From: Polyangiaceae bacterium
GTDB taxonomy: Bacteria > Myxococcota_A > Polyangia > Polyangiales > Polyangiaceae
NCBI GenBank assembly: GCA_025353725.1
Contig: JANXOF010000045.1
Coordinates: forward strand, 124,001-188,000
Direction of reading: 5' to 3'
DNA length: 64,000 bases
The notes under the pieces were generated by a model that saw only the letters and a program-made list of their open reading frames with translations, made no database searches and was not told the DNA's origin. How positions within the stretch are numbered: the stretch's first letter is position 1; every line of letters begins with the position of its first letter. Made by a program: the position numbers and the translations under genes. Positions 1 through 9,231 of this stretch are shown one piece after another.

Positions 1-3000
1 TCCGTTCGCAGGCGGAACACGGAACGTGCCCGGAGTCGTCGCTCGCGCCAGGTAAGAGGCGTAAACCGCTCGACCGTCGTGAACGTGGTCGAAATAGAGG
101 CTCACTCGGTCGGTTTTGAGATCGATGTAGCTCGCCGCGGATCCGTAGCGCGAGAGCCCCTCGAAAAACGGATGCGCTCGGCGCAATTCGGGCAGAGAAC
201 CCGTCGTCGCGAGGTCGGTGTTGAGAGCCTCGAACCCTGCGGGAAGCCTGTCCGTCACGGCCAAGTAACTCAGGCGCCCTTGGTCGAGTTTCGGCAACTC
301 GACGCGCACCGCCACGCGTACGACCTGACCGGGCTTGACGTTCTCCAAATCGAGCGGTCGACCTGCGGCATCGCTATAGACGCGATAGAGGCTGACGCCG
401 TGCGCACCGCGGCGCGCGAGGCGTGATCCCGCCGCGGCGAGAGGACGCTTGTAGTGCGCTTCGATGGCGAACGCGCTTGCCGTGCGCGCCTCACCTGTTA
501 AAACCAGCGACACGGCGGTGCCTGCGAGTTGCTGGAGTGGCACGTGCACTTCTTTGTTATCCCCGCCAAGCTTCAACGAGGTCTTAAGGCGCTTTCCCGA
601 CAGCTTGACCCCGACGTCGACGTCGCCATTGGGGCGGCGCGTACCGATGTATTCCGAGAGTGCCATAAGCGACCACGCCGTGCTTTGCGTGGAATACCGC
701 TCAAGCGTTTTCGAGAGCCTCAGCGCCAGGACGGGAAGTAACTTTGATGATTTTCTAAGTCTGGCAAAGGCTATCGCCGCCTGCGCGCGAGTGCGGTCAT
801 GTGAGCCCCACACGTGCTGTGGTGTTGCATGGGCTTCGTTTTGGCCGTCGGTTGCGCCCGTCGGTTTTGCTTCCTCGCCTCCGGCGTCGAATGCGATTTC
901 AAGCCGATCGAGCACCTCGCGCACGCGATCCTCTTGGTGAGGGACGGACGAGAGAGCGACCGCGAGACTCGCAAGACCCGAAGCCGTGAGCTTTTCTCGT
1001 GCGTCGTAGAGGCTGTCCGCGAGGCTTGCGGGCAAGGCGTGCGCCATCGCGAGAACCTCGGCTACCTCCATGCGCGTCACTTGCGAGGGCTCGCTCTGTT
1101 CGCCTGTTCCCTCAAGTACGCTTCCAAGAAAACGCGTGACGCGCTCGATGAGTTTTGGTCGCTCGATCCCAAGCTCTTTGGCTTGCAAGAGCGCGCGCAT
1201 CGCGTAGGCGGTTCCCTCGGTGTCGGCCGTATCGCCGCCCGGCCAATAGGCGAGTCCGCCGCTCGGTGTTTGCATTGAAGCCAGGCGCGTGATTCCCGCG
1301 TCGATGCGCTTACGCAGCTCGTTGTCATCCATCGTGGCCGTGCCGGTCCACGGGAGGATGGTGCGTGCGGCCAGCAGCGGCAGTGTCCCCGACGTCGTCT
1401 GTTCGACACATCCGTGCGGGTAGTCGAGCAGGTACGAGAGGCGCTGCCCGAGCTCAGGATAAAGAGCCGACCCCGTCTTGATCGAAAGTACGGCTCCGGG
1501 CTCGAACAGCGCGTCCGCGGGAATGGCGAGGCGCACTTCTTGGCGATCTCCGAACACGCCCGAGATCATCGGATGCTCGTCGATGCCCGGCTCATCCACG
1601 CGCAACTCGAGTTCCACCTTGTCCTGGGAAGCGCCCGCTACGTCGAGGGAGAACAGGAGCTTGCGCACCCCGGCCGTGCTGGTGCTCATGGGGATGGCGA
1701 CGCGCTGCCTACTCCTCGGTTCGAGCGTTACATCACGCTTTTCGCCCGCGATCGTGACCCGTGCGGTCACCTTCGCGTCCGTATTGTTGTGGACCATGGC
1801 GGCGGCCTCGAACGTGTCGCCTCGGAGGGCAAAGCGCGGCATCACGGGTTCGAGCAGAAACGCTTTCGTGACCACAAAACTCGACTCCGCCGTGCCTCCC
1901 CCCCCAACGTCATCGACGACCACGGCGGTCATGCGAAACTCCGTGAGGCTGTCCGGAAGCTTGACCTTTACCTTGGCGCGGCCGTCGTTGTCGGTGACTA
2001 AGTCAGGTTGCCATGCGGCCGTTTCGACGAAGTTCTTTCGCGTATCGAGTGACTCCTCCCCCGCGCTGTCTCCCCCGCCTCCGGTGTGTGCCTTTTCACG
2101 ACGGCGAAGCATCGCCTCGCGGCTGTCGGTAAGTCGGAAGTCGAGACCGCGACCCGGGCGCAAGGTCGTTACGGGATCCTTAGGATGGTAAGCCGTCAGT
2201 CGCAGAACGCTTTCGTCGACGACGCCGAGCGTCACATCCGCATTTTTTACGGGCTTACCGTCTTTTCGAGTTCGCACTTCGACCGTAATTTCGGCCTCCT
2301 CGTGGACTTGATACGATTTCTTTGCGCTCATCACACGAACGTCGAGTTTGGCATCGTCGGCACTCACGTTGATACGGACAACGCCAACGCGGTAGTCCGC
2401 TTCGGTCTCGCCAAGAGGGAGAAGCGTGACGGTCGCGTAAAGCCACGGGCTATCGACCGCGGAAACGGGGACGTCGAAGGTGGCACTCGGAGTCTCGATG
2501 CGCCTTGCCTCGAAGCGAAGGATTCCGCCCTGCTCGAAGGTGACGAGCGCGGTCGCCTTCTCGAAGGGGTTTTGCACCAAAAGTTGCGCCGTGTCACCGG
2601 CCTTGTAGGAACCCTTGTCGAGGACGAGCGGAACCTTCTTGCCCTCCGAAGGGACACTCTCTCGCTCGCCTGCCGCCCAGTTCCCGTAAGCCCAGAAGGA
2701 TGTCGCGGCGTCGTCGCGGCCATCGATGCGTGTAACCACCCGAAAGCTGCCGCCGTGCTGGACTGCGAGCGCGCAAGCGACGGCTTTTGCGGCGCTCGTG
2801 ACCTCGCACTCGGCTTCGGGCGTAGCGACGTTCTTCCACTTCTCGAGCGTCGCACCGCTCTCAGCCTTTTCGGCCACGCGCGTCCATTTGAGTCGCTCGA
2901 GTCGCGCCGTGATCCGCGCGCCGAGGACCGCGTTTCCCTGCGTATCGACGACGCCGAGCTCGACGCTCAGTGGCCTTCCCGCCTCGCCGAAGCGCCGCGA

Positions 3001-5655
3001 GAGTTTGAGACCGGCGTAGCGCGCAAACGGGTCTCGGACGCCGCGAAGCTGACCTGAAATGTGTCGATTCGAGGCGTCGGTCACATCGGCTTCGAGGGCC
3101 AGTTCCGTAGGACCGTCTGCGAGCGCTCCGGTCGCGATGTCGAGGGCTAGCGCTCCGTCGTCACCGAGTTCGCCTTCGCCCGTCACGGGTCGTAGGGCCT
3201 CGACGTTGGGCGTGTTGTCGAGACCGTCATCGTCGCGTTCGAAAGAGAGGCCAGCTTCGGCGAGTACGCCGCCTTTGACCGCGACGCGGGATTTTTTGAG
3301 TGCCCAGTTCACGTGCGCTTTGGCCATGGGGGCGCCGAACAAATAGCGGCCGAGAATGCGCGCTTTTAGATGTTGCGGTTCGGAGGGCACGCCGCTTTCG
3401 TTTTCGATATCGACTTTGAACCGCGGTGCTTCGAAGTCCGCGACGCGCACCACGTCGCTCGCGAGACGTGTATGCTTACCGTCCTCGAGCTCGAGTCGAA
3501 TCTGGTAGCGGCCCGTAGGCGAGCTTTTGGCGAATGAAACCTCCTTCGTGAGTCCACCTCGCGCGGTGGTAGTCAACACCTCGTCGATGATGTCCGTATT
3601 TCTCGGGTCGATGACGCGGAGTCGCACGCGAGCGCCTGCTAGCGCGCGGAGAGACGTGCTGTCGGGCGTTCGGACGAAACCTTTAATGAACATCGGCGAC
3701 CCGGGGCGATAGACGCCGCGGTCCGTCACGAGCATGCCGACGGTGCGGGTGTCGGCCTTTTCGTTCACGCCGCCCTCGCCGCTTGCAAGGTCGGGAAAGA
3801 GCGAGCGGGAGTCGGTCGCACGCGGGCCCAAGGGGAGCATGAGTTCGCTCCCACCGGCGGCTACCGCGAGGATTCGCTCTTCGCCTGGGGCCGTCAGGGC
3901 GGTCGTAAGCGCGACGGCGCCGTTCGAATCGGTACTTCCCGCGACGGCGCCGATGGCCACCCGGGCGTTCGCGATCGGCTCGCCGCTTCCGGGCCGAAAA
4001 ACCTGGATCACGGACTTTTCGCCCGCTTGGTGAACATGCGCCGCAAGGGCTTGGTTTCCGGTCGCGAAAAGAAGCGCCGTGGGCGTAAAGCTTGCCTCGC
4101 TCCCTTTTGGGTACTGCAACGGCCTCGCGCCATGCGCGGCATTTATGCGCCGGACTTGTGCGACGTACGCGCGTCCGGGATCAAGCTTGGCCGTAAGGTC
4201 TAGCTTTGTTTCGACGTTGTGATCACGCATCACAAGGGGCGTGAACGGCAAGACCAAGGGTTCACCCTGCGGCTCCGCATGCAGTCGCTGCCCCGCAAGC
4301 GCGCGAGCGAACGCTTCGACGTCGCCTTTCGGAAGTGGCCAAAGCGCGAGCTCGGCGGTCGAGACGTTGCGCGTGGTGACCGGGAACGCTCGCGTCGCTT
4401 CTTCGTCAAGGATCATCGTGCCCTCTGACATCGATGCGGAAGCTGGAAGGGCGCGCGTTTCGAACGTAAAAGCGAGCGGCGGTATGCGACCGCCGTAGCT
4501 ATCGACGAGACCTTCGGTCTGGATTTTATAGACGGTCGACGGCGTGAAGCTCGCGGAAATTCCGAGCTCGTTTCCGCCCGAAACGTAGAGATTGTTCGGT
4601 TTTGGCGAGATGTGAACGTGCTTTGCCTCGCGGACGTCGCCGACGGGGTTCGAGTAGCGAAGACGCAGCGAACTGCCTGGTTCGCCTTTGATGACGAGGT
4701 CTTTCGTTTCGCATTCATCCCCTGAGCACGCCACCGTGAGGAGCGTCGCAGGTTCGGCTATGACGTAATGCTGCGACGTCCCGTCGTCGCCTTTGTGCTC
4801 ACTGTTTGCGGTGACATGAAGCGTTTCGCCTGCTTTCAAAGGCACCCTTGGCGTGGCATCGACGATGAGACGAGCGTCGACCCGCTGTCCTTCGAACGCG
4901 CTGCGGTCGGGGTGACGGAGGACGACGGCAACTTTCTTGTCTTGGGCGTCCGAGAACGCGACAAGCGTGTTCGCGAGGCTTAAGTCTACCGGCTGATCGT
5001 ACACGATCCGAACTCTCTGAGATCCCCCGAGCAACGTGTCTGAATCGGCACTTGGTGACATCGCGAGCGGGCGCGCATGTCCGGCTTTTGGAATGTAGTA
5101 GATGGTTTTTCCCGCGACTTCGACGATAGGATCTGCGCGGAAGGTCGCCTTGAATCCGTCGGGGAACGTCCGGCCCTCGGGGGAGGTGAACCCTGGGAGG
5201 GTCAGCGTGTATTCGACCAAGGGGTCGAATGGCTTTTCTGCTCTGAATTCGACGTCAGAGCTGTCGGTCCATAGCGTTCTTCCGGCTATGGGCGGCGCGA
5301 TGGTGATCGTGGGAGCGCTTTGCTTCGCGCGGCCGTTATTTGCCAAATCTACGGCGGGCTCGCCAAAGGCAAAGTGTATCGTTTGCCCTTGTATTTCGAA
5401 GTGGCCGCGGTCGTCGAGGATAGGTGACGCAATTCTAAGTGAGGATTCAGCACTGGGCGAACTGGGCGAGGAGAGCGACATGTGTGGAGGCAGGGGAGCC
5501 CGTGCCGACCACGTCTCGTCAGACGGTGGAAATACGACAGGTACGCCTGTTCCGAGCTCCAATTCGAGCGGTGGTGGCGTCTTGGGGTGACAGCTCTGCG
5601 ACACCGATGCCGTGAGGACAAGACCCGCGAGCGCGACACGTGCGGATCCGTGCAT
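1..5655 (-). CDS. Alpha-2-macroglobulin family lipoprotein, C-terminus cut by window edge
   Basis: An open frame runs from ATG at 5655 to base 1 without a stop, giving 1885 residues; it is truncated by the window. It is a bacterial alpha-2-macroglobulin, a periplasmic protease trap. The thioester motif GCVEQ is present, with its cysteine at residue 1416 (codon 1408-1410), followed by the alpha-helical thioester domain and the receptor-like C-terminal domain. The last residues seen (TPGTFRVPPA) match the stretch that normally lies shortly before the family's end, so little is missing. The N-terminus (MHGSARVALAGLVL, then SVSQSC) is a signal peptide with an imperfect lipobox. The family often neighbours penicillin-binding protein 1C; if that holds here the partner lies left of the window. 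The gene is divergent from the GAF-like gene at 5965. Family call is firm; the lipid anchor is likely but not certain. Confidence 0.93.
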   Translation of the reverse strand, partial: MHGSARVALAGLVLTASVSQSCHPKTPPPLELELGTGVPVVFPPSDETWSARAPLPPHMSLSSPSSPSAESSLRIASPILDDRGHFEIQGQTIHFAFGEPAVDLANNGRAKQSAPTITIAPPIAGRTLWTDSSDVEFRAEKPFDPLVEYTLTLPGFTSPEGRTFPDGFKATFRADPIVEVAGKTIYYIPKAGHARPLAMSPSADSDTLLGGSQRVRIVYDQPVDLSLANTLVAFSDAQDKKVAVVLRHPDRSAFEGQRVDARLIVDATPRVPLKAGETLHVTANSEHKGDDGTSQHYVIAEPATLLTVACSGDECETKDLVIKGEPGSSLRLRYSNPVGDVREAKHVHISPKPNNLYVSGGNELGISASFTPSTVYKIQTEGLVDSYGGRIPPLAFTFETRALPASASMSEGTMILDEEATRAFPVTTRNVSTAELALWPLPKGDVEAFARALAGQRLHAEPQGEPLVLPFTPLVMRDHNVETKLDLTAKLDPGRAYVAQVRRINAAHGARPLQYPKGSEASFTPTALLFATGNQALAAHVHQAGEKSVIQVFRPGSGEPIANARVAIGAVAGSTDSNGAVALTTALTAPGEERILAVAAGGSELMLPLGPRATDSRSLFPDLASGEGGVNEKADTRTVGMLVTDRGVYRPGSPMFIKGFVRTPDSTSLRALAGARVRLRVIDPRNTDIIDEVLTTTARGGLTKEVSFAKSSPTGRYQIRLELEDGKHTRLASDVVRVADFEAPRFKVDIENESGVPSEPQHLKARILGRYLFGAPMAKAHVNWALKKSRVAVKGGVLAEAGLSFERDDDGLDNTPNVEALRPVTGEGELGDDGALALDIATGALADGPTELALEADVTDASNRHISGQLRGVRDPFARYAGLKLSRRFGEAGRPLSVELGVVDTQGNAVLGARITARLERLKWTRVAEKAESGATLEKWKNVATPEAECEVTSAAKAVACALAVQHGGSFRVVTRIDGRDDAATSFWAYGNWAAGERESVPSEGKKVPLVLDKGSYKAGDTAQLLVQNPFEKATALVTFEQGGILRFEARRIETPSATFDVPVSAVDSPWLYATVTLLPLGETEADYRVGVVRINVSADDAKLDVRVMSAKKSYQVHEEAEITVEVRTRKDGKPVKNADVTLGVVDESVLRLTAYHPKDPVTTLRPGRGLDFRLTDSREAMLRRREKAHTGGGGDSAGEESLDTRKNFVETAAWQPDLVTDNDGRAKVKVKLPDSLTEFRMTAVVVDDVGGGGTAESSFVVTKAFLLEPVMPRFALRGDTFEAAAMVHNNTDAKVTARVTIAGEKRDVTLEPRSRQRVAIPMSTSTAGVRKLLFSLDVAGASQDKVELELRVDEPGIDEHPMISGVFGDRQEVRLAIPADALFEPGAVLSIKTGSALYPELGQRLSYLLDYPHGCVEQTTSGTLPLLAARTILPWTGTATMDDNELRKRIDAGITRLASMQTPSGGLAYWPGGDTADTEGTAYAMRALLQAKELGIERPKLIERVTRFLGSVLEGTGEQSEPSQVTRMEVAEVLAMAHALPASLADSLYDAREKLTASGLASLAVALSSVPHQEDRVREVLDRLEIAFDAGGEEAKPTGATDGQNEAHATPQHVWGSHDRTRAQAAIAFARLRKSSKLLPVLALRLSKTLERYSTQSTAWSLMALSEYIGTRRPNGDVDVGVKLSGKRLKTSLKLGGDNKEVHVPLQQLAGTAVSLVLTGEARTASAFAIEAHYKRPLAAAGSRLARRGAHGVSLYRVYSDAAGRPLDLENVKPGQVVRVAVRVELPKLDQGRLSYLAVTDRLPAGFEALNTDLATTGSLPELRRAHPFFEGLSRYGSAASYIDLKTDRVSLYFDHVHDGRAVYASYLARATTPGTFRVPPANG

Positions 5656-5964
5656 GCTTATTCTCCGAAAAAGGCCACACCGTTTTGGTGAGGCGCCATC
5701 CCACCAGAACGCTCGGAATCCGGGTAGCGATTCCTGCGCGCGCGCGCACATGAGCCGCTGTTTTCTCCTAAGCTCCTAGAACCCTCTAAAATGCGCACGA
5801 TGTAGGCGCGAGCGGGGGTGGTCCTCCTTGGTTCCTGGAGCTGCGATCCAGGCAGATCGCGCGCGTTCATCGTGTGCGATACGCGCTCCTTGACAAATTG
5901 CCGGAGCAAATCGTGGCCGCGGCGGCCTTCGTCGAGCGGAACGATCGTTGCTCCTCGATTAGGC
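5656..5964. promoter_or_regulatory. Intergenic region between two divergent genes
   Basis: About 310 bases separate the start codons of the macroglobulin gene (-) and the GAF-like gene (+), so promoters for both are expected here. A consensus-like ttgaca sits at 5890-5895 but no convincing -10 follows at normal spacing. A small inverted repeat TTGCcggaGCAA starts near 5898. The open frame continues upstream of 5965 to 5818, but its residues do not look like an extension of the downstream protein. No RNA gene or riboswitch was recognised. Confidence 0.35.
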
Positions 5965-7131
5965 ATGAGCGCTCCTAGCAGCAGGCCTCCGGTTCCTCGA
6001 CCCTCCGTTCGCAAAACTGCGCCTCCGCCCAGCGTCCCCTCCGCGGGGCATGGGGTTGCTTTCGTAGCCGAGACGCCTCCTGTATCGGTGGCGCCTCCTG
6101 TATCGGTGGCGCCTCAGGCCTCCGTTGTGGCGTCGAGGCCTTCCTCACCGCCGTCCGCGCCGCGTATTTCATCGCTTCCGCCAGCAGTGCCGCGTGCTTC
6201 AAAGTTCCCGCCGGCCGCTCCACGAGCGGCGGAGGTCCCGCTTGAGTACACGGAACCCTTGCCGGAAATCCGCGAGCCGATGGCGACCCTCGAGCTCGTG
6301 GACGTCGACTTTGTCGAGGAGAGGGTGCGACCCGCCCCTCGCTCCGCGCCTCCACCGCCGCCCCATCGCTCGGTCGCCAAGACGGGGGCCGCTGTGCTTC
6401 GCGCGGTGCCTTCGAGCGTCCCCGTGGTCCCATCGAGGGCCGCCGTCGTGACCCCTCCCCCCGACTCGCACACTCAGCTCACGCAGACGCCAGTTCAAAC
6501 ACTCGCCCCAGTTCAAACCTTTACACTCCTGGAGACGGCTACCACCGTTCAGGCCTTCACGCCGGTGCACGCGCGAACATCCGTGGCGTCCGGGACACCT
6601 CTTCGGGCCTTCGCCCCGGTGAAGACCAAATTCGAGTCGATGCTCGACCCGTCAGAGTCGCTTTTCGTCGGGATGGCAGAGTTGACGTATGCGGATAGCC
6701 ATTGGACCGCTGCGAGGCTGTGTGCCGCTGCGCTCGGGCGCGCTCTCGGCGCACGCACGGTCATCGTGCACGCCCACGACCTGGCGACCCGCCAACTGAA
6801 AACGATAGGAGTCCACGGTGAAGGCGAATTCGAGCTTCTAGGGTCGGCGGACGCGAGTGACGACGACCTCGTCGCGTCTGCGGTCATTTGCAATCAGAAG
6901 GCGGTAACGATGCGCTTCGACGGGGAGCTTCCGCGCCTCGCGCCCAAGCGCCTTGGAAGGATCGCCGTGCCGCGCACGCTCGTGGCCGTCCCCGTCATGG
7001 CGTGGGGCCGATGTGTCGCGCTCATTGAGATCATCGACGCGGAAGAGCGCTTCGCGAACCAGGTGGCGGACTCAGCCTCCTACGTCGCCTGTCGCCTCGC
7101 AGAATTCCTCTCCGAGAGGGCTGCAGCCTAA
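5965..7131 (+). CDS. Proline-rich protein with C-terminal GAF-like domain
   Basis: 388 residues from ATG at 5965; a longer frame begins at 5818 but its extra residues look non-native. Residues 1 to about 210 are low-complexity, rich in Pro, Val, Ser and Ala, and include an 18-bp tandem duplication (6075-6110). The last ~160 residues form an alpha/beta domain resembling GAF sensor domains: helix AARLCAAALGRALGAR, strand TVIVHAHD, and near the end LVAVPVMAWGRCVALIEIID, a pattern typical of GAF cores. No kinase, cyclase or DNA-binding output domain follows, so it is likely a stand-alone sensory or adaptor protein in the cytoplasm. It is convergent with the MshEN/pseudokinase/PilZ gene, 31 bases away. 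The ligand is unknown, and the GAF call rests on pattern only. Confidence 0.6.
   Translation: MSAPSSRPPVPRPSVRKTAPPPSVPSAGHGVAFVAETPPVSVAPPVSVAPQASVVASRPSSPPSAPRISSLPPAVPRASKFPPAAPRAAEVPLEYTEPLPEIREPMATLELVDVDFVEERVRPAPRSAPPPPPHRSVAKTGAAVLRAVPSSVPVVPSRAAVVTPPPDSHTQLTQTPVQTLAPVQTFTLLETATTVQAFTPVHARTSVASGTPLRAFAPVKTKFESMLDPSESLFVGMAELTYADSHWTAARLCAAALGRALGARTVIVHAHDLATRQLKTIGVHGEGEFELLGSADASDDDLVASAVICNQKAVTMRFDGELPRLAPKRLGRIAVPRTLVAVPVMAWGRCVALIEIIDAEERFANQVADSASYVACRLAEFLSERAAA
6075..6110 (+). repeat. 18-bp tandem duplication inside the GAF-like gene
   Basis: The unit GCCTCCTGTATCGGTGGC occurs twice head to tail (6075-6092 and 6093-6110), and a partial third copy follows. It is in frame and encodes repeated APPVSV in the Pro/Ala linker, so copy number changes would alter linker length without a frameshift. 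Confidence 0.85.
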
Positions 7132-7162
7132 GTTGCCAGCGTCACGGTTCGGCGTGTTGGGG

Positions 7163-9202
7163 TTACGTTCCCATCAAGGCGATGTACCTTTCGATTTGCC
7201 TCCGCGTTTCTTGCGCTGGATCAGTCAGTTCGACACCGAGCGCACACATCGAGGTGCTGTCGTCCATGCGAGCGGGTCGCGCCCACTTAATCTTTGCCGC
7301 TTCCGAGACGACTCGGCCGTCGATGGGCAGGGCGAATCTCAACGACACTTCGGTGCCCGCCTTCACCATTCCTTTTGAGCCGATGAGCAACCCGCCACTC
7401 GAAATGTCTTCGCACCGACCATCGAGCGAGCCCGTGCCAGGGGCCTCCATTCGCACCGGGGTTCGATAGGCGGCGCGCGGATGACGTCGCCGCTCGACGC
7501 CGATATCTGCGGGGCTTCCTGACGCCACGTCGCCTGAGCGTCGCGATGCATCAAGGAGCCGGGTGCGCCTGTGGGCGTTCGGCGCGACCTCGAGCAGCGC
7601 TTGCGTAAGCTCTTTCGCCGACCCGAACTTCATGGCCAAAAGAGATGAAAATACACGTATAATCGGCTCTGAAACTCCGTCTTCAGCTAAGTCAGTCACG
7701 CTATTCAGGTCGTTCAGGTCGTTCACGTTACCGCCGGCCTTCGGGCGACGGCCCGTGAGAGCTTCGACCGCACACTCGCCGAGGCCTTGCAAATCGACGG
7801 AAGGCGAAGCGCCCGCCGCATCATCCGTCGTCGCGAGACACCATGTCGTCAGTTTCACGTGCTCGCTCCCGTAGCCATCGCGCACGATGACAAGATTTTC
7901 GGAAGACACTTGATGGTGAATAACGCCGACTGCATGCGCTGCGACAAGCACCTGGGCGACTTGAAGAAGAATTGCGCACGCGTCTTCCGGAAGCAGCTTG
8001 GACCGCGCAGCGATAAGAGCCTTGAGCGTACGTCCACCTAAGGCCTCGGTGACGATGTAGGGATCGCCGAGCTCGGTTGTCCCCGCGTCGCGAAGCTCGA
8101 GGGCCCCCGGGTGCGTGACTCGCGCCAAGGCTTGTTGCGCACGCCGTACTCGCTCCGCAGGTTCGTCGCGTTCGTCGGTCCGCGCGCCAAGCGTCAGGAG
8201 CGACCGGCGTGCCGTGCGCACGTGGCGTACCTCCCACTCTGCAACCGCGTCTCCGTCTGCGCCCGACCCCATGTCGCGCAGTAGCTCGTAGCGCCCGTCC
8301 ACGACGGCGCCCTTTTCATACGAAGAGCGTCCCCATCGATTAATCGCGCCTGAAAGAAGGGGTCTAAGCTGACTACCGTCGGCCTCTTCGTTCCACACGA
8401 CCAAATGCGCATCGTGCTCGAGGGCGAGTCGATTCAATCCCGAACGGTCAAACGCGTAGACGTCGTCGGTGACCATAATGGCGCACGGGCGGTGCTCAGC
8501 GACAAGTTCGCCGGCTCGTCCGATGCCCCCGTGGATGACACGAGCGCCAAGGCCGCTGGCGGCCTCTTTACACTGCGCGAGGAAGCATGGCGGAGCGTTC
8601 AGTGCAAGTACGGTGGGGGCTCGCTTCTCTCGGCGCTGAACAGGCGCTGTCTCCACGACGTCGTGTTCGTCGACAGGCACGCGAATTGACGCTTGCGACG
8701 CGCGCGCCTGGACGATAGGCGGCGGTGGCTTTAGAGGCCGTTTGACTTCGGGGACCTGGGGCCCGCCGTAATGGCGCGCGAGTGCCACTTTGATCTCGGC
8801 GGTGACGGCCACCATCGGTCGCAGCGGCATGCCGATAAGCGTCGCGCAGCTGGCCAGTGACTCCGTATCCGTCGGGTCGTCCGTCGCGACGAAAAGCACC
8901 TTTTCTCCGCGCAATGTGCGCAGATGTACGGGCACGATGCGATGCTCTAGAGCGACCTCCCTGGCGACGAGAGCAAGGACATCATGCGTAATCTCGAGGT
9001 AGGCGAGCGAAATCCACGGGCAGCTCAATTGGTGCGAGAGGAGCTGCGCGAGTTGGTGTGGATTGACGAACCCGAGCTCGATGACGATCTCCCCGAGTCT
9101 CCGCTTATCCGTTTTTTGCAGTGCGAGAGCACCTTCAAGATTGGCTTGATTCAGTACGCCTGCGTCGATGAGGATTTGTCCAAGAGGAGCAGCGCGGACC
9201 AT
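7163..9202 (-). CDS. MshEN - receiver-like - pseudokinase - PilZ protein (likely c-di-GMP sensor)
   Basis: 679 residues. Residues 1 to ~150 carry two consecutive motifs of the MshEN (GspE N-terminal) type, PLGQILIDAGVL...ALALQ and RLGEIVIELGFV...LSHQL, the paired ~24-residue pattern known to bind c-di-GMP. Residues ~190-290 resemble a receiver domain without clear phosphorylation residues. Residues ~300-550 follow a Hanks kinase fold, but the HRD motif is H429-H430-Q431 and the DFG position is T453-W454-C455. No VAIK lysine is evident, so it is probably catalytically dead, although Asn436 is kept. The last ~110 residues are a PilZ domain with RRRHPR and EDISSGG, the two c-di-GMP contact motifs. 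Two nucleotide-sensing domains bracketing a dead kinase suggest a c-di-GMP-controlled scaffold, perhaps for motility or secretion; that role is inference. No ATPase core of GspE is present. Confidence 0.85.
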   Translation of the reverse strand: MVRAAPLGQILIDAGVLNQANLEGALALQKTDKRRLGEIVIELGFVNPHQLAQLLSHQLSCPWISLAYLEITHDVLALVAREVALEHRIVPVHLRTLRGEKVLFVATDDPTDTESLASCATLIGMPLRPMVAVTAEIKVALARHYGGPQVPEVKRPLKPPPPIVQARASQASIRVPVDEHDVVETAPVQRREKRAPTVLALNAPPCFLAQCKEAASGLGARVIHGGIGRAGELVAEHRPCAIMVTDDVYAFDRSGLNRLALEHDAHLVVWNEEADGSQLRPLLSGAINRWGRSSYEKGAVVDGRYELLRDMGSGADGDAVAEWEVRHVRTARRSLLTLGARTDERDEPAERVRRAQQALARVTHPGALELRDAGTTELGDPYIVTEALGGRTLKALIAARSKLLPEDACAILLQVAQVLVAAHAVGVIHHQVSSENLVIVRDGYGSEHVKLTTWCLATTDDAAGASPSVDLQGLGECAVEALTGRRPKAGGNVNDLNDLNSVTDLAEDGVSEPIIRVFSSLLAMKFGSAKELTQALLEVAPNAHRRTRLLDASRRSGDVASGSPADIGVERRRHPRAAYRTPVRMEAPGTGSLDGRCEDISSGGLLIGSKGMVKAGTEVSLRFALPIDGRVVSEAAKIKWARPARMDDSTSMCALGVELTDPAQETRRQIERYIALMGT

Positions 9203-9231
9203 GGGTGCGCGGAATCATCGCAAGGTCTGAG

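Noticed and set aside
79-5590. Many plus-strand open frames opposite the macroglobulin gene
   Set aside because: They are antisense shadows of one continuous minus-strand frame with family motifs.
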